Assembly: GCA_031268145.1 (NCBI GenBank)
Contig: JAIRXS010000008.1
Location: 1-45,065 of the forward strand
Source of the DNA: Candidatus Endomicrobiellum siamense
Lineage (GTDB): Bacteria; Elusimicrobiota; Endomicrobiia; Endomicrobiales; Endomicrobiaceae
Length of the DNA: 45,065 nt
Reading direction: 5' to 3'
In this document: positions 28,752-36,000 of the stretch, piece by piece
Layout: each line of letters opens with the position of its first letter
Numbering within the stretch: position 1 is the stretch's first letter
Translations under genes and position numbers: made by a program
Notes under the pieces: generated by a model
Told to the model about the DNA's origin: nothing
Database searches by the model: none
What the model saw: only the letters and a program-made list of their open reading frames with translations

Positions 28752-29673
28752 TTTTCCTCTTTGGAGTCAAAAGATATAAGACTGCCATCCTAACAGCTAT
28801 ACCATTTGTGACCTGTTCATTAATAACAGCATTAGCACTGTCTGCAACATTTGAAGATATTTCTATGCCTCTATTCATTGGCCCTGGATGCATAATCAAA
28901 ACATCTTTTTTTGCAGATTTCAATCTTTCTTTTGTAAGCTGATAGAGTTCAACATATTCATGAACTGAAGGGAAGAGATTTTCTTTTTGACGTTCAAGTT
29001 GTATCCTTAAAATATTTACCACATCCGCCTGTTTTACAGCTTGATCTAAGTCGTAATATACCTTTACACCTAGACTTTCTATACCAGCAGGAATTAATGT
29101 AGGCGGACCAGAAACTGCAACTTCAGCGCCCATTTTTGTCAATGCCCAGATATTTGATTTTGCAACCCTAGAATGTAAAATATCTCCTACAAGCAAAACT
29201 TTTAGTCCTTCAATTTTTTTCTTCTTTTCATATATCGTATATAAATCAAGTAGTCCTTGGGTTGGATGTTCGTGGAAACCATCTCCAGCATTTATTATTG
29301 AAGCATTTAAATTTCTAGCTAAAATATCTGGAGCGCCTGCAAGAGAATGCCTAACTATTATATAGTCTGCTTTCATAGCCTCAAGGGTTTTACCTGTATC
29401 TATAAGACTTTCACCTTTAACTACGCTAGAAGTATTTACTGGAACACTTACAACATCTGCAGAAAGTCTTTTTGCAGCAATTTCAAAAGATGTTCTAGTG
29501 CGCGTTGAGGGCTCATAAAAAAGGATTACTACAGTTTTACCTATTAATGTAGGAGCTTTTTTTATAGATCTTGTAAAAAGACTTTTAAAAGGTTTTACTG
29601 AAACCAAAATTTCTTGCAAATCTTTTTTATCTAGATGTTCTAGACCTAACAAATCTTTGCGATTAAGAGACAT
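28735..29673 (-). CDS. pyrB: Aspartate carbamoyltransferase catalytic chain
   Basis: 312 aa transcarbamylase joining carbamoyl phosphate and aspartate. FYEPSTRTRTSFE binds carbamoyl phosphate, HPTQGLLDLYT and MHPGPMNRG complete the site. No pyrI regulatory subunit is found beside it; the presence of pyrR and class I pyrC points to the Bacillus-like unregulated or PyrC-associated form. Carbamoyl phosphate synthase genes are not in this window. Confidence 0.96.
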   Translation of the reverse strand: MSLNRKDLLGLEHLDKKDLQEILVSVKPFKSLFTRSIKKAPTLIGKTVVILFYEPSTRTRTSFEIAAKRLSADVVSVPVNTSSVVKGESLIDTGKTLEAMKADYIIVRHSLAGAPDILARNLNASIINAGDGFHEHPTQGLLDLYTIYEKKKKIEGLKVLLVGDILHSRVAKSNIWALTKMGAEVAVSGPPTLIPAGIESLGVKVYYDLDQAVKQADVVNILRIQLERQKENLFPSVHEYVELYQLTKERLKSAKKDVLIMHPGPMNRGIEISSNVADSANAVINEQVTNGIAVRMAVLYLLTPKRKNESSN

Positions 29674-29698
29674 TAACTATTCCCCTATTAAATTACTT

Positions 29699-30232
29699 TC
29701 AAACTTCTACAGTTACCTCATCTGCTCCATCTGTTTCTTTACAAGATACTTTTATAAATTTTTTACTTTCATACTTTACGCCAACGTAATTTGGCTGTAT
29801 TGGCAATTCCCTAAATCCTCTATCTACTAAAACTGCAAGACTTATAGACTTAGGTCTACCAAAATCCATTAACACATCTAAAGATGCCCTTACAGTTCTG
29901 CCAGTATATAAAACATCGTCAATTAAAATGATATTTTTGCGACTCATATCAAATGGAATTTCAGTATCTTTTATTGTATGCATGCGAGAACCAAAGCTGT
30001 AAAGATCATCCCTATGAAGAGTAATATCTAATGTTCCAAAGGGGATTTGAGACTCTTTAATATTTGCTAGTTTTGCAATTTCAACAGCGATTCTTTTAGC
30101 TAAAAACACACCTTTATTTTGTATACCTACAATTGCAAGTTCAATAATACTTTGATTATTTTCAAAAATTTCACGAGAAATTTTATTTACTTTGTCTTGA
30201 AACTGCTTGTCGTTTAATATAATTTCTGCCAT
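29699..30232 (-). CDS. pyrR: PyrR bifunctional regulator / uracil phosphoribosyltransferase
   Basis: 177 aa. The PRPP loop IILIDDVLYTGRTVRA and the N-terminal GIQNKGVFLAKRIA segment match PyrR, which senses UMP and binds pyr mRNA leaders to cause attenuation, and can also make UMP from uracil. The RNA-contacting basic residues around YSFGSRMH are present. No gap large enough for an attenuator exists on either side of it (1 base to purE, 25 bases to pyrB), so its target RNA is not obvious here. Confidence 0.93.
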   Translation of the reverse strand: MAEIILNDKQFQDKVNKISREIFENNQSIIELAIVGIQNKGVFLAKRIAVEIAKLANIKESQIPFGTLDITLHRDDLYSFGSRMHTIKDTEIPFDMSRKNIILIDDVLYTGRTVRASLDVLMDFGRPKSISLAVLVDRGFRELPIQPNYVGVKYESKKFIKVSCKETDGADEVTVEV

Positions 30233-30233
30233 T

Positions 30234-30764
30234 TTATTTAGTTAACCCTTCAAGATATTTATCAAATCCATATTGCTGAAGCTTTAGATCTTCTTTTACA
30301 ACTTCTTGTGCAATTTTCATCTTATAAGCTTTCAATTTTTCTCTTAAATCGTCTTTGATGATAGCTATAATCTGTACAGCTAAAATTGCAGCATTTACTG
30401 CTCCTGTTTTACCTAGCGCAACTGTTGCAACAGGCACACCTTCGGGCATTTGAACCATAGAAAATAAAGAATCTAAACCAGAAAGGCTTTTTCTGTCTAT
30501 AGGAACACCTATTACAGGTAAAATAGTTTGTGAAGCTATAACCCCAGGTAAAGCAGCTGACATACCCGCTATTGCTATAAAAACTTTAACTCCAGAGCTT
30601 AACGCGCATTGTATGCACTGTTTTAAATGTTCTGTAGTCCTATGAGCTGAAGCAATATTTAAGCTATAAGATAATCCAAATTTTTTTAAAATATTAACTG
30701 TCTCTTGTATTAAATTTAAATCAGATTTGGAACCAGTAATAATCGCAATGTCAATATTTTCCAT
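30234..30764 (-). CDS. purE: Phosphoribosylaminoimidazole carboxylase, PurE
   Basis: 176 aa. GSKSDLN, the catalytic SAHRTTEHL and the phosphate loop are present, and the C-terminal VQMPEGVPVATVALGKTG resembles class I (N5-CAIR mutase). The usual class I AAHLPG segment reads SAALPG here, so the conserved His is replaced by Ala, as in class II AIR carboxylases. No purK is nearby. It may therefore use CO2 directly, or purK may be elsewhere. AAGGAG precedes the ATG, which lies 14 bases inside purD. Confidence 0.92.
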   Translation of the reverse strand: MENIDIAIITGSKSDLNLIQETVNILKKFGLSYSLNIASAHRTTEHLKQCIQCALSSGVKVFIAIAGMSAALPGVIASQTILPVIGVPIDRKSLSGLDSLFSMVQMPEGVPVATVALGKTGAVNAAILAVQIIAIIKDDLREKLKAYKMKIAQEVVKEDLKLQQYGFDKYLEGLTK

Positions 30765-32025
30765 TTAAAGCTCTCCTTGCAATATCTTTTCTAAAATGCA
30801 TACCATCAAAATGGACTAGATTAACATTCGCATAAACTTTATTTATTGCTTCTTTTATGTTGTCGCCAATTGCAGTAATTCCAAGAACTCTGCCACCAGA
30901 TGTAATAAATTTTCCATCAACAAATTTTATACCTGCGTAAAATATTATTGCATCAGTAGCAATATTTTCTAACCCTTTTATTTCAAAGCCAGTTTTGAAA
31001 TCTTCTGGATATCCGCCTGAGGCAAGCACTACACATACAGAAAATTTATTTTTCCATTTAATTTGTAATTGCGAAAGTTTACCTTCTAAAATTGCAATAC
31101 ATATATCAGACAAATCAGTTTCTAATAAAGGTAAAACTGCTTGCGTTTCAGGATCGCCAAAACGACAGTTAAATTCTAAAACATAAGGCAACCCTTCTCT
31201 TACAATTATTCCTACATACAAAATACCTTTATACTCTAACTTTTCTTGAGTTATACCATTACTAACCTTTTTAACGATATTTTCAACTTTTTCATTGAGA
31301 TTATCTGTGGTAAGAGGAGCTGGAGCATAAGCACCCATACCTCCCGTATTTAATCCTTGATCTTTATCTTTTACTCGTTTGTGATCTTGAGAAGCTGGCA
31401 TTAAAGAATAAGAAGTTCCATCTGTAAAAAGCAAATAAGAAAGTTCTTCACCTTCTATATACTCTTCTATAAGTATATTAGTTCCCGCATCATCTAAAAC
31501 TTTTTCGCTCATTATTTTGTGCACAATATTTTTTGCTTCTTTTTTACATGAACATATATGTACACCTTTCCCTGCTGCAAGACCATCTGCTTTTATTACA
31601 ATTTTATTGTCTTTATTTAGAGAATCTATAAAATCTAAAGCTCTACCTACATCTGAAAAAGAACTATACTTTGCAGTAGGAATGTTGTATTTATCCATAA
31701 AGTATTTAGAGTATATCTTACTTGATTCTAACTTTGCCGCTTCTTTAGAAGGTCCTATTATCTTCAATCCGCAAGAATTAAAATAATCTACTATTCCTAA
31801 AGATAGTGGTATCTCAGGTCCAACAAAAGTAAAATCTATTTTGTTTGCTTTCACAAAGTTAGTCAAATTCTCAAAATCGTAAGCGGAAATATTTACAATT
31901 TCTGCAATCTCTACAATACCATCGTTGCCCGGAGCACAATAGACCTTTTCTATACTAGCCTCTTTAGAAAATTGCCAACATATAGCGCTTTCCCTTCCAC
32001 CTGAACCTACAACTAACACCTTCAT
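30751..32025 (-). CDS. purD: Phosphoribosylamine-glycine ligase
   Basis: 424 aa ATP-grasp ligase making GAR from phosphoribosylamine and glycine. The ATG at 32025 is preferred over an adjacent TTG because GGAG lies 5 bases before it. VLVVGSGGRESAICW opens the N domain, VIKADGLAAGKGV binds ATP, and FNCRFGDPETQAVLPLL carries metal ligands. It is the first known enzyme of a run that switches from purine to pyrimidine genes, with all steps packed within a few bases of each other. Confidence 0.96.
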   Translation of the reverse strand: MKVLVVGSGGRESAICWQFSKEASIEKVYCAPGNDGIVEIAEIVNISAYDFENLTNFVKANKIDFTFVGPEIPLSLGIVDYFNSCGLKIIGPSKEAAKLESSKIYSKYFMDKYNIPTAKYSSFSDVGRALDFIDSLNKDNKIVIKADGLAAGKGVHICSCKKEAKNIVHKIMSEKVLDDAGTNILIEEYIEGEELSYLLFTDGTSYSLMPASQDHKRVKDKDQGLNTGGMGAYAPAPLTTDNLNEKVENIVKKVSNGITQEKLEYKGILYVGIIVREGLPYVLEFNCRFGDPETQAVLPLLETDLSDICIAILEGKLSQLQIKWKNKFSVCVVLASGGYPEDFKTGFEIKGLENIATDAIIFYAGIKFVDGKFITSGGRVLGITAIGDNIKEAINKVYANVNLVHFDGMHFRKDIARRALNGKY

Positions 32026-32039
32026 CAAAGCTCCAAATT

Positions 32040-32351
32040 TTAAAAAATATATTTATCAAAAAACTTTATCGTGGCTATAAAAGCTACAAAAGCTACAATA
32101 AAAGCTATTATCATAGCCTTCCAATTTTGTTTGATTGCCCAGCCCATTTTACCATGAGCATTTTTAATATCTCTGATTTCAAATGCATATTGACTACGTA
32201 TTTCTTTGCTTAAATCAGCATACTCTGTAAAATTTTCACAGGACTCATTTTCTGGAAGCCACCTTCTTTTAACCATACAAAAAACTTTACCGTTACCTTG
32301 TTCGTCAACAACATTGTCTCCCTGAAATAAACAATTTATACAAAAACCCAT
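32040..32351 (-). CDS. Hypothetical Cys-rich protein with C-terminal membrane helix
   Basis: 103 aa. The N-terminal part has four cysteines (CINC near residues 4-7, then Cys25 and Cys38) in a pattern that could bind zinc or a cluster. A single membrane helix lies at about 79-97 followed by a short Lys/Tyr/Phe tail; no signal peptide, so probably tail-anchored with the Cys domain in the cytoplasm. It begins the purD-pyrE operon, 14 bases ahead of purD. I do not recognise the family. Confidence 0.7.
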   Translation of the reverse strand: MGFCINCLFQGDNVVDEQGNGKVFCMVKRRWLPENESCENFTEYADLSKEIRSQYAFEIRDIKNAHGKMGWAIKQNWKAMIIAFIVAFVAFIATIKFFDKYIF

Positions 32352-32468
32352 TTTATCCCACCTTTTTTGTAAAATTTATATATACTTGAGACTTTACATT
32401 ATTAATAAAAGGTTTGTTTTACAAAGCTGATATATTATTATATTTCAAAAGAGCAATAAAAGCAATCT

Positions 32469-32494
32469 TTTTTAAATAACTTGTTATTTAAAAA
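32469..32494. repeat. AT-rich 12-bp inverted repeat
   Basis: TTTTTAAATAAC and GTTATTTAAAAA, separated by TT, form a perfect 12-bp stem just before the GC-rich hairpin. T-rich on both strands, so it could end transcripts from either side. Confidence 0.45.
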
Positions 32495-32512
32495 TTAAAA
32501 GTGGACTGTAGT

Positions 32513-32559
32513 GTTAAAAGTCATGACCACCGGCCGTGCCGGTGGTCATGACTTTTAAC
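32513..32559. repeat. 22-bp perfect GC-rich inverted repeat
   Basis: The arms 32513-32534 and 32538-32559 are perfect complements with loop CGT; the inner half is ACCACCGGC/GCCGGTGGT. Such a stable stem is out of character for this AT-rich sequence. It lies between the secreted YD-like gene and the start of the purD-pyrE operon. No T run follows directly on either strand, so it may be a mobile hairpin repeat or an unusual terminator. Confidence 0.8.
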
Positions 32560-32616
32560 AACATGCAGCTAGAAATTCGAAATTCTGAATTGACAAATAA
32601 ACGCACAAATGACTTC

Positions 32617-33765
32617 TTACATTAATCCAGTGAGGTATTTTTGATCTATAAGACCTGCATCAACCCATGTTTGAATCATTTTTCCTGTAGGTTCAAGACC
32701 ATTATCAACTTTTAAAGTTAATTCTCTTCTTTCATTTTTAAAAACTATAACTTCACTAGTTCTCCTATCCCATACACCAACCATCTGACCATGATAATAT
32801 AAGTTTTTGCTAATTATTTCATCGTTAATTGCAACATATAAAGCTTTTCCATCAATATCATACCAAGTCGTCTCATTATTTGTTTTATTAAATGAATATA
32901 TCATTTTTGAACCATTCCAACCATACTCAGTAATGACAGACCCAGAGCGATCTCTTGTATATTGTTGCTTACCATCCTTAAAATAAGTTGTTTCTCCTGA
33001 TCTTTTATCGTAAGTTTTTTCTAAAGATAAATTACCATTTTTATCCTCTTTATAAATGTACTCACTAATTACCATTCCTTCTCTATTTTCTACATATGTA
33101 GGATTTTGACTTTCATCATAGTGAGTTTTATTACCATACATATCTATTTTTGTAGTCAACATATTGTTATCATTGTATTCATATTTCGCTGTATGGTTGC
33201 CTTCATAATCTAAATCATAAATAGCCCTGCCTTTATCATCAAAAACAGTCTTTGCTTTAGTTAACTCATTAACACTAGCAACCATTCTTTTTCCATAAGA
33301 ATCATAAACATTTGTTTTAGTAAGATTTTTATCCTTATCATACTCCTTTACTACTTGTCCGCCTAATCCCTTTTCTTTATATGCTACAATTTCTCCAAAT
33401 TCATTTTTAATTTCACTAATATTTGTACCTACAATATTTTTTTCCTCTTTTTTAAGATCGCCTTTAGCATCTATAGTTTTAGATTGTCCTGAAAGAGAAA
33501 AAGTAATACTTCCATCTTTTGATATGCTTAAAGCAAGAGCACCTGTAGTCGTAAAGAATTGTCTATTACCTAGCGAATCAGTTGCTTGTACAGGTCTATT
33601 TGGAAGGATAGAAACCATATCTTTAGGCTTTGCAAAACTTGTTAAATCTTCAACAGTTCTACCTTCAGGTCCTATATTATATGGATTTTGGGTAGGAAGA
33701 GCACTATAACCTATAGAGCTAAAAGAAATTACGAAAGTTAATGATAACAGCATTATATTTTTCAT
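32617..33765 (-). CDS. Secreted protein with degenerate YD-like repeats
   Basis: 382 aa. Signal peptide about 1-21 (ends GYSA). From about residue 120 to 340 the sequence alternates short beta strands in about 20-residue units such as VVKEYDKDKNLTK, AKYEYNDNNMLTTKIDMYGN and ISEYIYKEDKNGN, resembling YD/RHS repeats without the toxin tip or shell-closing core. The C-terminus is non-repetitive. A strong GGAG site precedes the ATG. A function in surface adhesion or carbohydrate binding is possible but not shown; flanking genes give no clue. Confidence 0.75.
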   Translation of the reverse strand: MKNIMLLSLTFVISFSSIGYSALPTQNPYNIGPEGRTVEDLTSFAKPKDMVSILPNRPVQATDSLGNRQFFTTTGALALSISKDGSITFSLSGQSKTIDAKGDLKKEEKNIVGTNISEIKNEFGEIVAYKEKGLGGQVVKEYDKDKNLTKTNVYDSYGKRMVASVNELTKAKTVFDDKGRAIYDLDYEGNHTAKYEYNDNNMLTTKIDMYGNKTHYDESQNPTYVENREGMVISEYIYKEDKNGNLSLEKTYDKRSGETTYFKDGKQQYTRDRSGSVITEYGWNGSKMIYSFNKTNNETTWYDIDGKALYVAINDEIISKNLYYHGQMVGVWDRRTSEVIVFKNERRELTLKVDNGLEPTGKMIQTWVDAGLIDQKYLTGLM

Positions 33766-33840
33766 AATTTACTCCTATCTCCTTACCAATATTGTAATAC
33801 ATCTAATACTAACATGTTATAAAGAATGTAAAAATATAAA

Positions 33841-33883
33841 AATACTAAACAAGTATATGAGATTTATATACTTGCTGAGTATT
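33841..33883 (-). terminator. Terminator after the anchored small protein
   Basis: CAAGTATAT (33850-33858) pairs with ATATACTTG (33866-33874) around a 7-base loop; an outer AATACT/AGTATT extends it. On the minus strand it is followed by TTTAGTATTTTTATATTTT, giving a plausible terminator about 20 bases after the stop of the upstream gene. Confidence 0.55.
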
Positions 33884-33903
33884 TAAATCACATTATGTTT
33901 TTA

Positions 33904-34305
33904 TTATTGTAATTCAAGTTTGACAACCTCTATACTCATTCTTACAGAATTGCCGTCAATGGTAATTTTTTCAGCTTCATTTTTTGGAGCCAAAATGTTT
34001 CCAAAAATAATCGCATGTTTGTTTAAGTTTGATTTGATTTGATCAGGATCGTCACCAACTAAAATATAATAAAGCCCATTGTCACCTTTAAGGTATAATA
34101 ATTCTTCTGCTCTGTTCTCTTTAATTACACCTTTTACTTTAATCATAAATTCTGCTGTTGAAGAAGTTATAGTGCTTTGCACTGGTTTGGAAGACCTCAT
34201 GTATTTACTTATTATTACTGGCCCCACTGCAACAAGAACAGCTAACACGGCAATTATTATTCCGAGAACAACCCACTTCTTTTTTGTGTTTGTTGACGGC
34301 TCCAT
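33904..34305 (-). CDS. Small membrane-anchored protein, hypothetical
   Basis: 133 aa. Residues 11-33 form one membrane helix (VVLGIIIAVLAVLVAVG) after a Lys-rich start, so the rest is outside the cytoplasm. The C-terminal 80 residues look beta-rich and may be a small OB-like barrel (FMIKVKGVIKENRA ... HAIIFGNILAP). An AGGAGG site lies 9 bases before the ATG. I do not recognise a family. Confidence 0.65.
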   Translation of the reverse strand: MEPSTNTKKKWVVLGIIIAVLAVLVAVGPVIISKYMRSSKPVQSTITSSTAEFMIKVKGVIKENRAEELLYLKGDNGLYYILVGDDPDQIKSNLNKHAIIFGNILAPKNEAEKITIDGNSVRMSIEVVKLELQ

Positions 34306-34369
34306 AACAAAATGCCTCCTATTTAATTAACATAGAAAACTATCTACAAGCAACTTATTATAACATTTT

Positions 34370-34816
34370 TTATTTATTTTCAATAATTTTTTTAACTATT
34401 TGAGCTATACGCTTACCACCAGCTTGTCCGTTTATAGAAATAACAGCTGCTTTCATAATTGTCCCAAAACTTTTATCTTTAGATTCATTGTATATCGTTT
34501 TAACTTTACTAAATAATTCTTCATCAGATATTTCTTTAGGTAGATATTGTTCTATAAGCTGGATTTCTTTAGTTTCTTTTTCTATTAGATCAGTACGTGC
34601 AGCTTTTTGAAAACTCTCTATAGATTCTTCTCGTTTTTTTAATTCACTTCTTAAAACTTTTATAACTTCATTATCATCTATTTCTATATTTTTCATGCCG
34701 CGAATATTTATTTCATTCAGAATCCCTCTTACAACATTGAGTTTTTCTAATTCTTTAGATTTCATGTATGTTATTAGATCTAATTTCAATTTTTTTGTCA
34801 GTTCAGAATCAAGCAT
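34370..34816 (-). CDS. GatB/YqeY domain protein
   Basis: 148 aa from the ATG at 34816, preferred because GGAGAG precedes it; the upstream extension is unlikely. The YqeY fold shows the LKLDLITYMKSKELEKLNVVRG start, EVIKVLRSELKKREESIE and the C-terminal GTIMKAAVISINGQAGGKRI. The family equals the GatB C-terminal helical domain and may help tRNA-linked amidotransfer; its role as a stand-alone protein is not established. Confidence 0.92.
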   Translation of the reverse strand: MLDSELTKKLKLDLITYMKSKELEKLNVVRGILNEINIRGMKNIEIDDNEVIKVLRSELKKREESIESFQKAARTDLIEKETKEIQLIEQYLPKEISDEELFSKVKTIYNESKDKSFGTIMKAAVISINGQAGGKRIAQIVKKIIENK

Positions 34817-34867
34817 TTTAACTCTCCATAATAATATTTGCATCTATTATATAAAATGAAAAAGTAT

Positions 34868-34896
34868 TTGCCAATCTAGAGGCTTTTTGTTATAAT
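34868..34896 (+). promoter_or_regulatory. Promoter of tRNA-Gln
   Basis: TTGCCA (34868-34873), 17-base spacer, perfect TATAAT (34891-34896); the tRNA begins 21 bases later. Confidence 0.7.
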
Positions 34897-34916
34897 TTTT
34901 TACAAAGTTAAATATT

Positions 34917-34989
34917 TGCCCGATGGTGTAATTGGTAACACGTCTGCCTCTGGAGCAGAAGTCTCCTGGTTCGAGTCCAGGTCGGGCAG
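34917..34989 (+). tRNA. tRNA-Gln (anticodon CTG)
   Basis: 73 bases. Acceptor TGCCCGA/TCGGGCA, discriminator G, anticodon stem TCTGC/GCAGA with loop CTCTGGA (anticodon CTG), T-arm GGTTCGAGTCC. CCA is not encoded. Confidence 0.95.
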
Positions 34990-35003
34990 TATTAGTGTTA
35001 GCA

Positions 35004-35284
35004 TCATACCTTGCAATTTGCAAGCTTCGGCCATTCTGCAGGGTCAGTTATCGGAGTACCGCCAAGCTCTATAATTCTATCAGCAAGTTTTTGCGCCTGT
35101 CCAAGTTCTCCGTTTGCGTGTTCCATAAGTTCCGCTTGTACGTCTTCTCTGAAAATGCCTATACACACCTGCGCACCAACCTAGTACTGGTAATAAGCAA
35201 GCCATTCGTCAGCAAACGCTTTGTTACAAGGTCTACAACTTTCAATCTGGATCTTTCAATGATCTCAATGCCTTTTTGTCCTAT
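35004..35284 (-). pseudogene. Ferritin-like (Dps/bacterioferritin-type) protein, decayed
   Basis: Minus-strand reading gives the segment FADEWLAYYQY, a stop (TAG at 35181-35183 where Trp is expected), then VGAQVCIGIFREDVQAELM and HANGELGQAQKLADRIIELG, GTPITDPAEWPKLANC, a clear ferritin-like iron-binding family pattern. Upstream the frame is shifted within KVVDLVT. The expected start codon after AGGAGG reads ATA at 35284, so the ATG seems lost. The 3' end stops short at a TGA beside tRNA-Gln, so the C-terminus is missing. It would have stored iron or protected DNA from oxidants. Confidence 0.8.
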
Positions 35285-35347
35285 GATACCCTCCTTTTTT
35301 TATTACTTGTATAAGTATCTTTGGGTTCTATATTTGGATTATATTAT

Positions 35348-35458
35348 TTATCTAAAACATATGCAAGTTTGTTCTTTTGCTCTGTCGAGTATTTTGTTTA
35401 TTATCCAGGCAGTATTGCCTTCTTTACGCGGACTTGCGATAAATCCAAAGATTCTTAT
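35348..35458 (-). pseudogene. NADPH-dependent FMN reductase fragment
   Basis: About 36 codons on the minus strand read IRIFGFIASPRKEGNTAW and then IINKILDRAKEQ; the SPRKxGNT loop is the FMN-phosphate site of the flavodoxin-like iron-sulfur flavoprotein/NADPH-dependent FMN reductase group. A GGGAG site lies 5 bases before ATA at 35458, where an ATG would be expected. The frame ends at a TAA and the rest of the gene is gone. It shares a retained promoter with the ferritin-like remnant downstream. Confidence 0.7.
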
Positions 35459-35494
35459 CTTTGCTCCCTACCTATTTGGTTGGAAAACATAATT

Positions 35495-35523
35495 ATTTTA
35501 TCGCTTCATTATTTCTCTGTCAA
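35495..35523 (-). promoter_or_regulatory. Relic promoter ahead of the decayed flavoprotein and ferritin genes
   Basis: Minus strand TTGACA (35518-35523), 17-base spacer, TAAAAT (35495-35500). It is near consensus and still intact although both genes behind it are broken. Confidence 0.55.
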
Positions 35524-35646
35524 CAATAAACTTTCTAGTACAGGCGATCAGAAAACTTTTGTACTATGGTTCAGGCGTATTGTTAGCATATAAGTTCAGA
35601 AATTGATGTGAATACAGCATTAAAAAAAATAAAGGCTATATAACGT

Positions 35647-35666
35647 AAAATCCCGTACGGGAATTT
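35647..35666. promoter_or_regulatory. hipBA operator 1
   Basis: TCCCGTACGGGA (35651-35662) in a nearly symmetric A/T context. The same 12-bp core recurs at operator 2. It overlaps the -35 position of the hipBA promoter, where HipB binding would block RNA polymerase. Confidence 0.75.
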
Positions 35667-35678
35667 TTAATTAAAATA

Positions 35679-35687
35679 TGCTATAAT
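35679..35687 (+). promoter_or_regulatory. hipBA promoter, extended -10
   Basis: TGCTATAAT, an extended -10 with perfect TATAAT at 35682-35687, lies between the two operators. The transcript would start near 35694. Confidence 0.65.
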
Positions 35688-35702
35688 ATTTAAAAATGAC
35701 TA

Positions 35703-35730
35703 CAAGAAATTCCCGTACGGGAATTTCTTG
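35703..35730. promoter_or_regulatory. hipBA operator 2, 28-bp perfect palindrome
   Basis: From CAAG at 35703 to CTTG at 35730 the sequence is a perfect 28-bp palindrome around TCCCGTACGGGA. It lies about 10 bases after the expected transcript start, 60 bases (about six helical turns) from operator 1, allowing cooperative HipB binding. Confidence 0.75.
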
Positions 35731-35758
35731 CTCTATGCATGAGTTAATCTGAGGACTT

Positions 35759-35998
35759 ATGGTCTTTATAAATACGACAATTACAACAGCCATGCAATTA
35801 GGAAGCAAAATTCAGGAAAGCAGAAAAAAACAAAATCTTACTCAAAGAGAGCTTGCCGCCGCCAGCGGAGTGGGTGTGCGTTTTATTGTTGACCTTGAAA
35901 AAGGCAAAGAAACCGCAGAGATAGGTAAAGCGCTAAAAGTCGTAAAAATGTTCGGCATAAAAATGGATGTTAAAATACCTGCTGGCGATAAGGAATAA
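35759..35998 (+). CDS. hipB: HipB-like antitoxin, XRE-family repressor
   Basis: 79 aa from the ATG at 35759 (GAGG 4 bases before it); an internal ATG at 35792 would give 68 aa. The helix-turn-helix spans about residues 17-65: IQESRKKQNLTQRELAAASG and VGVRFIVDLEKGKETA. The C-terminus is basic and short. It should bind the paired palindromes upstream, neutralise HipA and repress its own operon. It ends 2 bases before hipA. Base use is visibly richer in G and C than in the flanking genes, suggesting transfer. Confidence 0.9.
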   Translation: MVFINTTITTAMQLGSKIQESRKKQNLTQRELAAASGVGVRFIVDLEKGKETAEIGKALKVVKMFGIKMDVKIPAGDKE

Positions 35999-36000
35999 GT

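Noticed and set aside
34932-35492. 186-codon plus-strand open frame starting inside tRNA-Gln
   Set aside because: It overlaps the tRNA and reads antisense through the ferritin-like and FMN reductase remnants; no ribosome-binding site and no protein-like pattern.
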